Positions 50,148 through 62,993 of a stretch of 64,000 nucleotides of DNA are shown piece by piece. The DNA is from Xanthostigma xanthostigma (taxonomy: Eukaryota; Arthropoda; Insecta; Raphidioptera; Raphidiidae). Made by a program: the position numbers and the translations under genes. The first letter of the stretch is position 1. Each line of letters starts with the position of its first letter. The notes beneath the pieces are model-generated. The model was not told where the DNA came from and searched no databases. It saw nothing but the letters and a program-made list of their open reading frames with translations. The stretch is from positions 1,550,001 to 1,614,000 of the forward strand of contig OY754475.1 of assembly GCA_963575645.1 (NCBI GenBank), read 5' to 3'.

Positions 50148-50870
50148 TTAAAATATATAATATTCGGTCGATGTTGTTTTTGAAATTACAAATATTTTAA
50201 AACCTAATATCTTTTTTTAGCGACTTCACTTGTTGATAGGGGTCAAATTTTCTGATCAAAATTTGATCAACCTTCACATATCCGATCAAAAGTTGTTCCA
50301 ATGACAGTACAATGATTTTTTTAAACGATATACTTCACTTAATTCCTACGTCATAGAAATTTCCGTAACTAACCCGCCACCTCCACCATGCATGTTCCGT
50401 TGCTCCCACCATTTCAAGTTCACAGTTAATAAATTACTGTTACAAATAAAAATAAGCTTTGCAACTTGTTAATTACTTAGCAGAATGCACTGTTTTCTTG
50501 TCTTCGAAAAATATGATACACCACTGTAGTACCTCAGCAGGCCTACACAAAAAATGTATTATAATAAATCACAATTGTCTGCATTCTTTGATTTGGAGCG
50601 AGTTTATTTTTTTTTAAATTGCGACGAAAATGTTGAAAAAAGAAAATAATATGTACACAAAGAGCAATATAATAAGACAATTCAATACGAAAAGAAAACT
50701 TTGTACGTGAAGCATATGTCATAACGACATAATGTTGGCGTTACTCAATCAATTTTAATAAAATTGTTTTTGAAACCGTTTTTTCGTGAGTTTTTCGACT
50801 ATTTTATACTATCCGTCGATTTTTTCTGCAGATGCGCTCGCGTGAATATTAGATTAGAATTCTAACCTTT

Positions 50871-50931
50871 GTTGTCCTGTATGTCCATTTGTTATTAGAA
50901 AAACTAATAACAAATAGACATACAGGACAAC
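50871..50931. repeat. 28-bp near-perfect hairpin
   Basis: GTTGTCCTGTATGTCCATTT followed by GTTATTAG pairs with CTAATAAC followed by AAATAGACATACAGGACAAC across a 5-nt A loop. There is one mismatch, which is a wobble pair in RNA. Confidence 0.8.
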
Positions 50932-52641
50932 GGTGGAGCTCTGATATGTCAAAAAGGAAATCAGGAAGACAAAGAAAAAAAGATGATGGCGTGGTTACAC
51001 GATATTTGCGGAACCCTTGTGACACGTAGAGCGATTGATAGCGAAGGATGGAAGGAACTAGGAGATTTTCCCAGCAGTGGGTCAACATTTTTCAAATCGG
51101 TTCAGCGCTCGAAAAGTTATGGCTGAATATACATAAAAAAAATTATACGCGCCAAACATATAACCTCCTCTTTTATGAAGTCAGTTAAACATTTAATAGT
51201 TCACGTTACAGCGTATATGAAACGATCTTTATACTTCACAATTTACGTAAAAAAATATATAAATTGGCTTCTGTTTACAACTCTTCTATTGGCATTTTGA
51301 ACAATCAGTTTATGTAACTGTTAAAACGAAAGCACCGTCCTTCTTTTATTTGCGAAGAGAGAGAAATGCTTGAACGCTCGACAAAAAACATAACAAATCG
51401 TTTGATGATTTCAAGAGATCCTTGAAGTGAAAATACGACACAAAAATCAAAGGACTAATTTAAATACGCGCTGTCAAGAGAAAACAAAAGAACAATAAAT
51501 TAATTCGTTCATTAATAGTACTGAACTTTAAAAATTTCAAACGGACCGTATCAGACGAACCGAGAGAAAATACTGGAAAATCGCGTAAAAATGAAATATA
51601 TTGCAATGCCCGGTCAACATGGTGCAAGTAGATACGTTTAATATTTTTTCTCGTGATCAAAAAAAAAAATCTTACAGAGTATGAATAAAGAACCAGTGAA
51701 ACATTTACTTGAAAAAATTCCCTTTGAGTTCAGAATTTCAAAACATTACGGACATATCAGCTTTAATTTTTCAATAAATAATAAATTAAGTCTTCAAGCA
51801 AGACCAGGACAATAAATATGAGATACGTACAGTGGAAGTCGGAAATGATAATGAAGACATCATGAACTCATTTTTTGGCAAAAATATTACTTTCCGTATG
51901 CCTACATCCAACGAAAAGTCTGTTTTAAATTTATATAAAAAAATGTTATATTATATAACAGTTGTTATTTGAAAAAAACACTGTTAAAAATATATTAGTT
52001 GACACTTGAAAGCTTATTTTGTACTTTTTCGTTATCAGGTTTTAGCTTTAAAATCCACTCGTGTTCAATTTCTATTTTCCCCTATAATTATGCATTTATC
52101 ATCCGCCATATTGGGTCCATGATGACGTAATATAGCTTATATTACGCTCGTTACCGAGACGAACCGACAAACGCCCTATTTGTCAAAATCCGGTAGTTAA
52201 GAAACTACTAGAAAACACACAAAACTATTTCGCAGTCGTGAGACAAGAGACTTTTCAATCGCCCGTAGCTGCAAACTGCTGAAGTTGCGTCGACAGCTGC
52301 GCCTGGAAGTTAAATGTAAGCAGGGCAAACATAAGACATGAGGGTAGTTAAATATAAAGCGCGAAGGCAAAATGTTGAAAAGATAGTGAAAAATAGAATG
52401 ACGACGAAGGAAATAAATTCCCGACGAACGAAAGAGCTATGACAAAGTACATTAAACTTACAGCTAGTTTTCCAGTTAGACAAAGTTTTCTTGTTCCCAG
52501 CTTTCAAGGAAAACTATTATGTAATAAGAAAGACAATATCATTAAACTCGAAAGTACGCGGCTCGGCTTCCGGGTTTCTAAAACTTTAATATTCGAAAAT
52601 TATTTCAAAGTGATCTTTCCCGCGGATAATATATAATTTTA
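50932..52641. other. Intergenic; possible retroelement residue near its left edge
   Basis: In the translation of about 50945-51090, GRQRKK and EGWKELGDFPSSG resemble retroelement tails, but too little remains to name a family. The rest shows no gene. Confidence 0.3.
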
Positions 52642-52984
52642 CTAGCGGTCCCGCCCGGTTTCGCCCGGCTGCAAAAGAACAAATGGGGGTTGGGGAGGTA
52701 CATGAGTACGCACGTTGATCTTAGTTTACCTAGATGAATGTTGTGTCCAAATTTCATGATGATCAGAGTTACCATTCAAAAGTTTTTGTCGGACAGACAA
52801 ATTATAAGTTACATTTTTCATTGATGCTCCGCTCCTATTGGTCGTAGCATGATATATAGCCTATAGCCTTCCTCGATAAATGGACTATCCAACAAAATTT
52901 TTTTTTCAATTCGAACCAGCAGTTTCTGAGATTAGCGCGTTCAACCAAACAAACAAACTCTTCAGCTTTATGCATTAGTATAGA
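52642..52984 (-). mobile_element. Helitron family C copy 2, uninterrupted
   Basis: CTAG is at 52642-52645, preceded by A. The far end, ATGCATTAGTATAGA, is followed by T. It gives the empty site for the nested Helitron at 10347: GATATATAGCCTATAGCC is continuous here. Confidence 0.85.
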
Positions 52985-53988
52985 TGTGATATAATTCCAT
53001 TCAGATAGGTACATTAAAAAACAGAATCTCCTTCAAAAAAGGACAGTAAAAAGCGAAAAATAATAGTTTTGAAGTCGGCGCCAATTAAATAAAGTAGGTA
53101 CATAAAAAGTTTCAGTAATTAAATTGACGTCGATTTCAAAACTTCATTATTTCACGCTTTTTAGTGGCCTTTTCTTAAGTTTTCTTTCTTTAATATGTAC
53201 CTATCTCAATAGATTTTTATGGATCCTGACCGTCATATAGGACTATTCATGACGTCACATATCTTAGGAAACTCGGAGGATTAGAACTGGGTAACTCTAT
53301 ATGCCCCCGACCTAATCTAGAGTTTATGCAAAGTTTCGTGAAAATTTTCTAGTAATTTTATTCATCTTGATCAAATGACAGCCGTTACAAGAAAAATCTA
53401 CGAATAGCTGCGAGGTATAAAAAGGAAATTGTTAATTACGTAAAATCATCAACTCGCTCGCTTAACTTTCTCTGGCAGGTGGGCAGTTACGAGAAAAACG
53501 TTGAAAACTTACAGTCTGGAAAATTAAAAAGCTTTTTAGCTAACGTGCAATATTTTCATATACTTAACTGATATTTCTTATAAAACGTAAGGTTTATTTA
53601 TATCAGAGCAGCTGTCGATATTTTATACATGGGTCGAGAATTTTCGAGATATAATTTTGTTAATTATAATGATGGCGTTATTCGTCACTAATACTCAAAG
53701 GTCAAGTTGCAATCCGGCATATGAAAGTTCCAATTTTCCAAAAAATAATAAGTTAAAAGTATATATTGGTACTTTGCTTGCTGCTTTGTTCAAAATAAAA
53801 TCTTTAATCCAACAAAAATTAAACGAAAAAAACACATTGTGTTGTACAAAGTATGCCCCAAGCTACTATACTGCCAAGAGAAAAAACTCCTCCAACTAAT
53901 ATTCCTGGTATTTAATTTCATTTTTTTTTTCATTTTTTATCGCATTCCCTCTACTGCCTTTTAGCATATTTTATGACAAACATTTTTT

Positions 53989-54232
53989 GAAGTGAAAACT
54001 TCTTTAGCGGCGTTGTACATTTTTTTTGTAATGGGTAAAAAATGTTAAACTCGCGTCAAATCGTCAGATGTGCGTAAGACGTAAACTTTTATTTATACAA
54101 CGTTAGACATCTAGCGTTGAAATATCGTACATAAAAATGCAATCTATGATACAAACCATTTTGATCGAAAATTCGTAAGACGTTAATATTCAAGTTTTCA
54201 CTTCTGCCGGCACTCCCTGAGTGCAACCCCGT
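53989..54232. mobile_element. MITE-like repeat with GAAGTGAAAACTT ends (copy 2)
   Basis: GAAGTGAAAACTTC at the left and AAGTTTTCACTTC at 54192-54204 are inverted. The next stretch, TGCCGGCACTCCC, is shared with the copy at 43942, so the element extends past the apparent TIR. Confidence 0.5.
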
Positions 54233-54742
54233 TTTTTTATAATCTTTTTAAATTCATCTAAAATCCCATCTGTCTAGTGTTAGTTCATATTCTTAATTTG
54301 TTAACATTTTTTAACAATAACTACAAAAAACCCAAATCATATTTTCATTAATTTTCCAAACAGAAAATAGACTCGCCTATATCACAAACCTTCAGTATAT
54401 AAAATTAAAAAAATGGTTTTTGCAAACTGCCGCGATTCTTGCATAAGCAAACCTTCCTTCATTATAATATTTATGTGTTGTAGATGAGATAATGGTACCT
54501 GTTCTTTTATAAGTTTACAAAATCGAATAAAAAAATCTACTTAGAAAAACGATTGAAAGATGCATCTAGCAAAATGCGAATCGCTAAAGGTTTGTGAAAC
54601 GCCACTTCCGTGTTCAACGCTCATTTTTCAAAATTATGTTTACTAAAAAAATTCTCAGCGCAATATTTTTTTATGGTATGAAATCTTTTATACTAGATAT
54701 TTAGACGCGGTATTGTTTATAAAATATGCGCAGAGCTACATA

Positions 54743-55316
54743 CAGTATGTAAACACGTAAGGTGCACATAGGGAAATTAACATTGGGAAAAAATGACTGG
54801 ATCAGAGTGAGCCTTGAAATCTTGTTTTTCAATTTGACAGATAATATTCTTTTGCAAATTGAATGTGTATACTACCGAAGAAAATATTCAAGTGATTACA
54901 ACATAATCGGACTTTTTTTATTAATGGGACATTAAATTCCCAAAAATACATAAATATGGTGCGAGATCAAATATCTCCGCCTATTCGAGTTGAACCTAAA
55001 GACATTGGGTCACTGAATTACCAACGCGCATACGTCATACCAGTCAGACAATTTTTGAATGAAATGTTTTCAAACAGATGGAGTTGTTTTTTTGTTTTAT
55101 TTTTGTACAAAAAAATTAAAATAATGATTTATAAGAGCTATTTATTATTAAAAAAGCCAAGTAAAATAAAAATAAATCAAAATAAAATAGAAATCCTCAA
55201 GATTACCAACGATAATTCAATAGAAATAACAATTAATGCAGTCATGGCTAACTCTGATCCAAGTATTTTTTCCAAATGCTAATTTCCCTATGTGCACCTT
55301 ACGTGTTTACATACTG
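54743..55316. mobile_element. Pogo/Tigger-like element with 37-bp inverted ends
   Basis: CAGTATGTAAACACGTAAGG begins the element, and the inverted end is CCTTACGTGTTTACATACTG. TA stands on both sides (54741-54742 and 55317-55318). The TIR match is perfect or nearly so over about 37 bp, which suggests a recent insertion. The 108-codon ORF inside (54956-55282) has no transposase motif. Confidence 0.75.
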
Positions 55317-55973
55317 TATATTTTTGAAGACCACTGATCTTATTGGGACTCAAATCTGTATGTCTGGTGTTCCAATCATTATCCTTGAATTTCCAAAAAC
55401 CAACTCATCTTCACTCTTTAACCCAATTCGTTCAAAAGTTGCAGGGGTACAGTTGAAATTTCTAATGGGGACAATTTCAATTGAATATTTTTATTTACAA
55501 AAAAAGTCTATTTGTTTTCGAACGACCTTTACAATTTCGATATTGTTAAATGATGCGAGAAAATATAATTGCGAAGCGTTCTCCTCTCGAAACTTTTTAT
55601 ATATAATAATTTTCTATAGACGGCAATCACAATGATAAAACGAATTAAAAATTTTGTTTTCTCTGCATGTACACAAATTCAATTGCAAAATTATAAATCT
55701 AATTATGTGTAAATAAACCCCAGTTCAAAATTAACGCAGCCATCAGTTTTTTTCATTATATTTTTAAACATTGAACGAATTATCTGAATATTAAAAAATT
55801 AGCCACTTCATCAAGCGATTGTATATATAAAAAAACGGTGTTTTAATTAAAAAAAATAATAACCTGTCTGCCATTTTCTATTAGTCAGTTATATACACAA
55901 AACGTCAGTCGATTCTTTTTATTTGTTTGAAGTAAATTATATCGATTTTTGCGAAATTATTTTTAATCGAATA

Positions 55974-56176
55974 CTAGCGGCCCGGCCCGGCTTCGCCCGA
56001 ATTTATAGTGTCCCCGTTTTTTACAAAATGGGTCTCCACGAAAAGCACTTTTATTTAACATTATAGCCTATGTCCATCCTGAAGATCCATTCTAAATATT
56101 CTAAATATCAGATAAGTAGTTTCGGAGGTTACCTCCTACATCAAAACTTCCAAACTTTACCTCTTTATATTATAGA
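55974..56176 (-). mobile_element. Helitron family B copy
   Basis: CTAGCGGCCCGGCCCGGCTT stands at the minus-strand 3' end, and CCTCTTTATATTATAGA is at the other side. It is internally shortened. Confidence 0.75.
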
Positions 56177-56426
56177 TTATAGTTGTTTCCTCATGATTTT
56201 TGTAGACAGGAGTAATATTTATTTGAGCTTAAAAAATTTCAAAAAATAAAAGAAAATACTAACATTATACAATGCTGAATCCATGTTTCAAAACTGAAAC
56301 CATCTAAGTTTCGTCCAGTTCCCAGAATCCTCCAGTTTCATTGCATTCTGAAACAAAAGAAAATCATTATTAGAAATATTGCTCTTAATTTTTTAAAGCG
56401 TCAGTTAATTGTTTTGATTTTTTCAC

Positions 56427-56693
56427 AATTGAAGGGTACACGGGAAGAAGGCGATTTGTCAGTAAAAATTCGAAATTAATTTTTTTTATGCCATCTTGTA
56501 GGCAAAAGTCGTACCTTTCTGTTGGTGTATTCATTTTAGACATGAATACGCTAGGTCAAAAGTTATAAGCGTTGAAAGAAATGCATCAGCAAGTAAATGG
56601 CACGATCTTAAACCCTTCAAAATGCTCTCCTGCACAATTTACATTTTTTGACAAATCGCCTTCTTCCCGTGTACCCTTCAATTGGTTAGCGGT
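56427..56693. mobile_element. MITE with about 36-bp inverted ends
   Basis: CAATTGAAGGGTACACGGGA then AGAAGGCGATTTGTCA is repeated in perfect inverted form at about 56656-56692. The interior is about 190 bp with no ORF. I see no clear target duplication, so the superfamily is open. Confidence 0.6.
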
Positions 56694-58186
56694 TAAAAAA
56701 ATCGAAAAATAGTTTCCTTTCGGAAAGGCTGAGACGCTGCAATAATGACCTCAGTTATCAAACCATCTGTTTAATGGATTAAGCTAAACCGAATTTTTCA
56801 ATCCCTGCGTCAAAACCACAAAATATTTTAGGAAAACGTGGAGTGCGCCTTGAAGGTCTGACATTAAAACAAACCGCTTTTAGATCCTGGGATTAGATCA
56901 GACGGTACCTGGATAGGCTACAAGTAAATGGCCATGTGAGAGAGACAGGAAAGCGAACTTTAATTAAAGTTTCAATTACGTCGTTAGCGAGACTGCATTT
57001 TCAAATCACGCATTTCGTGGTGAAAGCTCAGCGTCACCGCGTCTTGCATTTTTAATTAAAAAAACGGGCCCACGAATTTTTACACAGCAAGCTTTGGATT
57101 GAATGCACCGGCTTGCAGGAATTATCTAAAAAAACAAAGCACGATCGCGCTTTTAAATTACGAAACAAAACACAGCCGTTTTATTTTCCACTTAAGAGAA
57201 ACTTATTTTGTAACGACTGTTTCCGTATTGACAATTATTATGCTATTAAAAATAAAAATGGATAATCACGATAAAATGATTCAAAATTATTCCACAAGCA
57301 AACATTTATTAATAACCGTTACTTCATAATGCACGTTGGAGTCAGTTTTACTGCCAACCTAATATTTTTTTGGCAGCGATTCGAAGCAGTCAACGTCAAA
57401 TAGTGTTCAGTTTTTTAACGTTTTGAGATTGTAAATAGCCTTGTTTGATAGTCATTAATCTAGAACTATTAATATATTTCATTTATTTATTCAGTAATGA
57501 ACTTGCAATGAGAAGGTAAATATAGTGTAATAGATGAGACAGTTCTACAAAAATAAGGTCCATGTTGACGTTCTCTGCCTACTCGGATACTTTGTTGTCT
57601 TTAAAACTAGTCAAGCTTCATTTCCATCGCACTTGAAACCAGTGATGCCACCATAATGATTTTATCTCTAGTGCTAGGGGAATATTTGTGATGGAAAAGG
57701 ATTCAGCATTCTTGAATCTATATTCGGGATTACATCCCTAGTCCTCAGAAATCATAAAAAACCTTTGGTGATGAATTGTAAACAATTTTAAGTCGATTAA
57801 TATATCAGTTCCAAGAACTGTTTGAAAGCAAAACTGTTGAGAAATCAATCATTGAGTAAAAAGCTTCGCGAGTTTTTCTTATAAAAATCCTGTTCAAAAA
57901 AATCGCCCCGATTCGGTTGCAACATTGTGTCAATTCCGCAAAATATATATATAGTAACAAGTTCTGTGAGCTTTCAAATAATTCCAAGACGAAAGCTCAT
58001 CGATGAGGGTGGTTTTAGACCCTCGTCTGCAGACATTGCTTTAATACTCTCTGAAACTAATAAGGTTAAACTTGCCTGGATACTGGAGCACGCCAGATAT
58101 TGAAGAAAATGAACGAGCAAACCAGCGTCGCCCTTGGTTTCTAAGTACGATGTCCGGCATTAGATGCTAGCCTCTTTTATTATATA
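56694..58186. other. Intergenic stretch, no gene seen
   Basis: No recognisable ORF or element ends. Confidence 0.45.
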
Positions 58187-58188
58187 TA

Positions 58189-58694
58189 CAGTGTAACCTC
58201 TTTATAACGAATCTCAAGGGACCGGGCATTTTTTTTCGTTATAAAGAGTTTTCGTTATATAGAGGGAAGCATGAAAAATAACCAAATTTCACCTAATTAA
58301 TTTATTCCAAACATAATTATATAGTCTGTTAACTTTGCCTGACATTTTTTGCTGTGCCAATATTTGTTTTGTATTTTATTTGTTTGTATTTTATTAAGTA
58401 TCTTATGCATGTCTTGAGATCATCTTCATTAAACAATAGGAATTTTTCGATAAGTTTGTCGGCATCAAGTGCTTGTTGAATAGTTGGTGATGATTCAGAA
58501 TCGGCTTCTTTACGTCTGTAAATATTTTCTGACGCCTAAATATGAACATATTTCTTCGTAATAGAGAATGGCTGTTGCGCTATAAAGAGGGTATTAATGT
58601 ATGGGTTTTAAGGTAAACCAACCAAATTGTAAAAATTTCTACGTTATAGGGAGTTTTTCGTTATAACGAAGAACGTTATAAAGAGGTTACACTG
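58189..58694. mobile_element. Pogo/Tigger-like MITE
   Basis: CAGTGTAACCTCTTTATAAC at the left and GTTATAAAGAGGTTACACTG at the right are inverted repeats, with TA on both sides. CAGTGTAACCTC-type ends are typical of Tigger elements. Subterminal repeats of CGTTATAAAGAG are present. Confidence 0.85.
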
Positions 58695-58696
58695 TA

Positions 58697-60265
58697 TGTA
58701 TCCACTGTAGCCTGCCAGATTCTGGGCTAATGAAACCTGCAGATTCAACCGACGACCGCGTTTGCATCGAAAAAGAAAACTCGTATCAAATTTAATACGT
58801 GCATACATAATCGTTCATACGACCAGCGCATGCGCGTTTTGCCGTATATAGACATCGTTATTGTCCGATAATTAAATCATTCATGCGCCTAAGAAATCGG
58901 GTCCGTTTCCCAAATTTTCTCGGGACTTGTTTACAAGTTTTCTCGGGGCTGTTTCCTAAGTTTTCTAAGAGCCTTTTTCCAAGTTTCTCGAAATCGGTTT
59001 GTCCTTAAATTTAATAACAGAAAAACCTGTTTGGTTCCGTCTACGACTTATTGAGATTGTTTTCTGGCATTTAGAGGGAAAATAGCGGATTTAGGTTATG
59101 TTTCGTTTCTTAATATTAGGTCGTTTATAGAAAAATAAACAGTCTGTGACTTTATGAATTTTCTTTTCGTGTTTTATGAAACTTGGACGCCGCGGCTGCA
59201 AAGTACCCGTATCAAATTCACAATGGAAACAAGGCTTGTATTAATACGAATTATGTATATAGCTACAGTCAGTCTTTGCATAGAAATTAAATTAATTAAA
59301 ATGTTTCAATTAAGATAGAATAGTAAGTTACATAACTCTAAGAAGAAATGTTGATTTTATAATTACTTTGTTAATCTTACTTTTTAAAAAACGCAATAAT
59401 TTTGAATAGCCACTTGGACAAATTTCTGTGGCTTCGTTTGCGTGTTTAATCCGCACAATGTCTCGCGTTATAAAGTTTGTCGGGTAAAAAGTATGCTTAG
59501 TGCTATTTTTTTTCAGTGCTGAAAGCGTTTTGCAATTCGATTTAGCGTTGAAAGTTGCATCAAAAACCAAGCTTCCCTACAATCAGTTCAGTCGTTTTTG
59601 AGTGATGCCAGCACAAACCGTCGAGCAGATAAAACACACGCAATTATCGACAAAATGTCTAGAATAAACGTATCATACAAAATGTCAAAAAAACGTTGCA
59701 AAAAATACGCAGGTCTAGTTACAATTTTTTTTTATAAATTAGTTTCATTTGTAATATTTGTCTGGCAATTTAAAAAGATATTTTTCAAAATACGCAGGCA
59801 ACGCCAAAGTATACAGTCTAGTTGACAGTTCGTGTCGCTACTTTATTAAGTTATGACATCCCGATGTCAAATTATTGAATTATGACACACGATACATACA
59901 TAAATTGATGATAAAATAAAAACAGATTGGACATATGTTTACGAATAAAATTCGTAGATTCATTTGCATAAATGTTGATTTTGAGTAAAAATCATATCGA
60001 TTATATAAAAATTATTATAAAATCCGTCCAGCCCCTCGGGTGATTCCGGTTCAAATAAAAAGAAAAAAAACTTCTCCCGCACAGATATACAAAATACGCG
60101 GAAAACTCGGCAAGAAAATGAAGTGACTCTTTATTCATAATATTTAAACAACGCTTAATAATTTTTTTATAAATACAGAGACCACTTGTAGGGTTTTATT
60201 TAATTTTTCTTACACATGCTATTTACACTCAAATATTTTTATTCTGAACATAAAATATTATAATT
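58697..60265. other. Intergenic stretch, no gene seen
   Basis: Only short ORFs without recognisable motifs. Confidence 0.45.
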
Positions 60266-60268
60266 ATT

Positions 60269-60297
60269 GCACATACCGCTAAACTAGCGGTATGTGC
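60269..60297. repeat. Hairpin GCACATACCGCTA, copy 1
   Basis: GCACATACCGCTA pairs with TAGCGGTATGTGC across 3 bases. The same motif returns at 61046. Confidence 0.8.
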
Positions 60298-60507
60298 TTT
60301 ATTATCGCTTTGTGCATCAGAGCTGACTTTCGTTCAGATAAGAAGTTATATCTAAGTTAATTTCACACGAAATCCATTCAAAATGAAACTTTTTGAAAAG
60401 AGGAGATTCTGATCTATAAAACAGAACCATTTTTAAATCAATTCGAGTTCATAAATACTATTAAAATTGTAATTGAAAATCACAAACAGCAGTTGTCGGT
60501 TGGTCTG

Positions 60508-60550
60508 TACGTATGTACGTACGTACGTACGTATGTACGTACGTACGTCA
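60508..60550. repeat. (GTAC)n / (ACGT)n microsatellite
   Basis: About ten GTAC units with two interruptions. Every unit is self-complementary. Confidence 0.9.
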
Positions 60551-60809
60551 CGACTCTACAGATCGCAATTTTGGTCGGATCCCCTTGGGTTATATTTTAT
60601 TCACTTTGTTTACTATCAGACCAGAACCCTATTTAAATTCACTAAAATGTGTTCAGTAGTTTAATTTTTATAAACAGTTTTTTTTTTATTATTTTTGACA
60701 GCTAATTAAAATAAAAAAACAAAAAACATAATAAATATACTCAATTAATGTAGTATGATACGTAAAATAACTGCTACACTTCTATACCATAATAACAAAG
60801 GCGTTGTAC

Positions 60810-60884
60810 GGCATCGGTGTGGCCGAACGGTTAAAGCGTAAGTCCTGTAATCCCAAGGTGCCGGGTTCGATTCCCGCTGACATA
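60810..60884 (+). pseudogene. tRNA-like sequence (pseudo-tRNA or SINE head)
   Basis: Box A, TGGCCGAACGG (60820-60830), and box B, GGTTCGATTCC (60864-60874), match the RNA polymerase III internal promoter. The D-loop resembles tRNA-Leu/Ser. The anticodon stem does not pair, the acceptor ends do not pair and the T stem has a mismatch, so a working tRNA is unlikely. Confidence 0.6.
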
Positions 60885-60899
60885 AGAATTTTTATTTTT

Positions 60900-61045
60900 A
60901 TATTCCATTTTATTCCACTTAATTCCACTTAATATTTATATATTATGTATATATAATATATTTCTCATATATTTTTTTTATTATTATTTTTTTTTTCATT
61001 TTATTTTTTTCATTTTAATTTTTTAATTGTTTTTTTTAATCTATT
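60900..61045. repeat. T-rich low-complexity tract
   Basis: Runs of T with scattered A over about 145 bases, directly after the tRNA-like sequence. Confidence 0.8.
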
Positions 61046-61068
61046 GCACATACCGCTAGTGTAGCGGT
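61046..61068. repeat. Hairpin GCACATACCGCTA, copy 2
   Basis: GCACATACCGCTAGTGTAGCGGT repeats the motif at 60269; the right arm is shortened. Confidence 0.7.
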
Positions 61069-62993
61069 GGGATATTCTTGAAAAATAGTGTTTTGGGATA
61101 TTGTGTCTATAAAATGCGTTCTTCGATAAACTAGAAAGTCAATAAACTAGGACAAGAAACTCAAAAAATCGGGATTTTTGAGAGCAAAACCCGTGCATAA
61201 TTGCTAAAAAAAATTTCTTATTGTCTTTATTTTTGCAAACTTAAAAAAATATTTTTTGAATTTTTAATTATTTATTTCTTTAAATTTTTAAATCTTTTTA
61301 AATTTATTAAAAATATTTTTTAATTATTATTTTTTTATCATACAGTGGAAAACTTGCGGGATGTGCACTTTTGGTTTTGCCAACTATAAAGATTTAATTT
61401 TTTCAACGACAAAAAAGTTGTGACCGAACTTTAAAAAATCTGAGCACGCGTCACGAAGCCTATAAAACAAAAAGTTTTAATTAAAAAATTCTTTAATTTA
61501 CACTTTCCGAATTAAATATTCATGTAGCTACCAAACTTATAATATTCAAATTAATTTATATTCTTTATACAGGCGTTTTTTTTATATTACCACCTACGCT
61601 TAGACTTCCGAATATAATAATGAATTGGATTATTAATGGATCACCTGTATAAATAATATAACATAATGTAAGTACATCAAATTTGACTTTTTTATAGTTA
61701 AGTTTCTCACTAAGCTCTTTCAAAAAATAAATAACATATTTTTACTTTTAAATGTTCCTATTTACAATTTAGGAACGGAAGATAAGCCGCTTTTCGTCTG
61801 CCATTTTTCCTTTCAGGAAATGACTTTATGCCATGCTTCAGTTGTTATATTAAAAATCTTTTTTCTTAGCTTGTAAAGTTTTTATTCTGTCAGTTCGTTT
61901 TTTTATGTAAACGTTTGAAATAAACAGAAAAAGAACGAATATATTTACACTGAGAAAGATCTCGTTTTTTTCCAATCATTCTTAATGTATTAAAAATCAT
62001 TTTTAAAAGACTTTTCCACCTAAAAATTTTCAGTATTATATGCACAAGCTTTTATTTAGCTTGCTCTGTTTGTCAGTCAGTTTGGGCCAAATATTTCAAA
62101 CAAAATTTCGACTAGATCTAATTAAGCTAAAACACTCAAATTTTGCACGCGTGTATAAATTCAATATGGCCGACGTACCAAGATGGCGGATTACAATCCC
62201 CTTGACATGAGCATCAAACAAAAGTGTTTGACAAGTACAATACCATAAGCTATGTGACGCCATTGTACACCCAATATGGCCGACGCCTCATATCCGATCG
62301 AATTGAAATTTTGTACACATATGTATTTCCGATGACAACACATGCTTCAATCGTTTTTTAAGTAATCAATCGTTTTAATAAATTAATGTTTTAATAGTAC
62401 AATTTTTAAAAGACGACAAAGAACAAAATGAAATATCACTTTTCGAAGTCCAGTTCTTTATGTCTATGATTCCTCCAGATTTAAATTGAAAAAACTATCA
62501 ACACAAGAAAATATGAATATGTATGTTTTTTTTTTATTTAACCGATATCAAAATAAGAATAGACGATGCCATGTTTCGAGCGCGGCACAAAGCGAAATAT
62601 TGGCATATGCAAACATTGGTTAGCGTTATAAAGGATTCGTTCAATTTTATTTCTCTACACTTAGAGCAAGCAATCGATTTCAGTTTCCCGGCTTTTGTAA
62701 AATAAATTAATGTTTTCGAGTTGCACTATTATCGTGAACAAATAGAAAACAACATTGTTAAGCACAGCAAGGACACATACGAAATAAAAGCAATTGCTTA
62801 CAAGATGTGAATAACAAGAATGCATTCTGCAGTTTTTCTTGTTGCAAAGTCTCAACGACTGCATGCATCAGAGCTTTTGGTTGCATTCAGAATCAGGTAA
62901 GTCGTCCGGCCACAATCAGGAAACAAACTTTTTCGATCAGGAAGCATTTTTACCATTTTTACTCTATCTCAAAATTTAAAATACTAGTGTGAC
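61069..62993. other. AT-rich intergenic stretch, no gene seen
   Basis: No recognisable ORF, RNA gene or element ends. Confidence 0.45.

Noticed and set aside
60810..60884. Functional tRNA-Leu or tRNA-Ser
   Set aside because: The promoter boxes are good, but the acceptor and anticodon stems do not pair.
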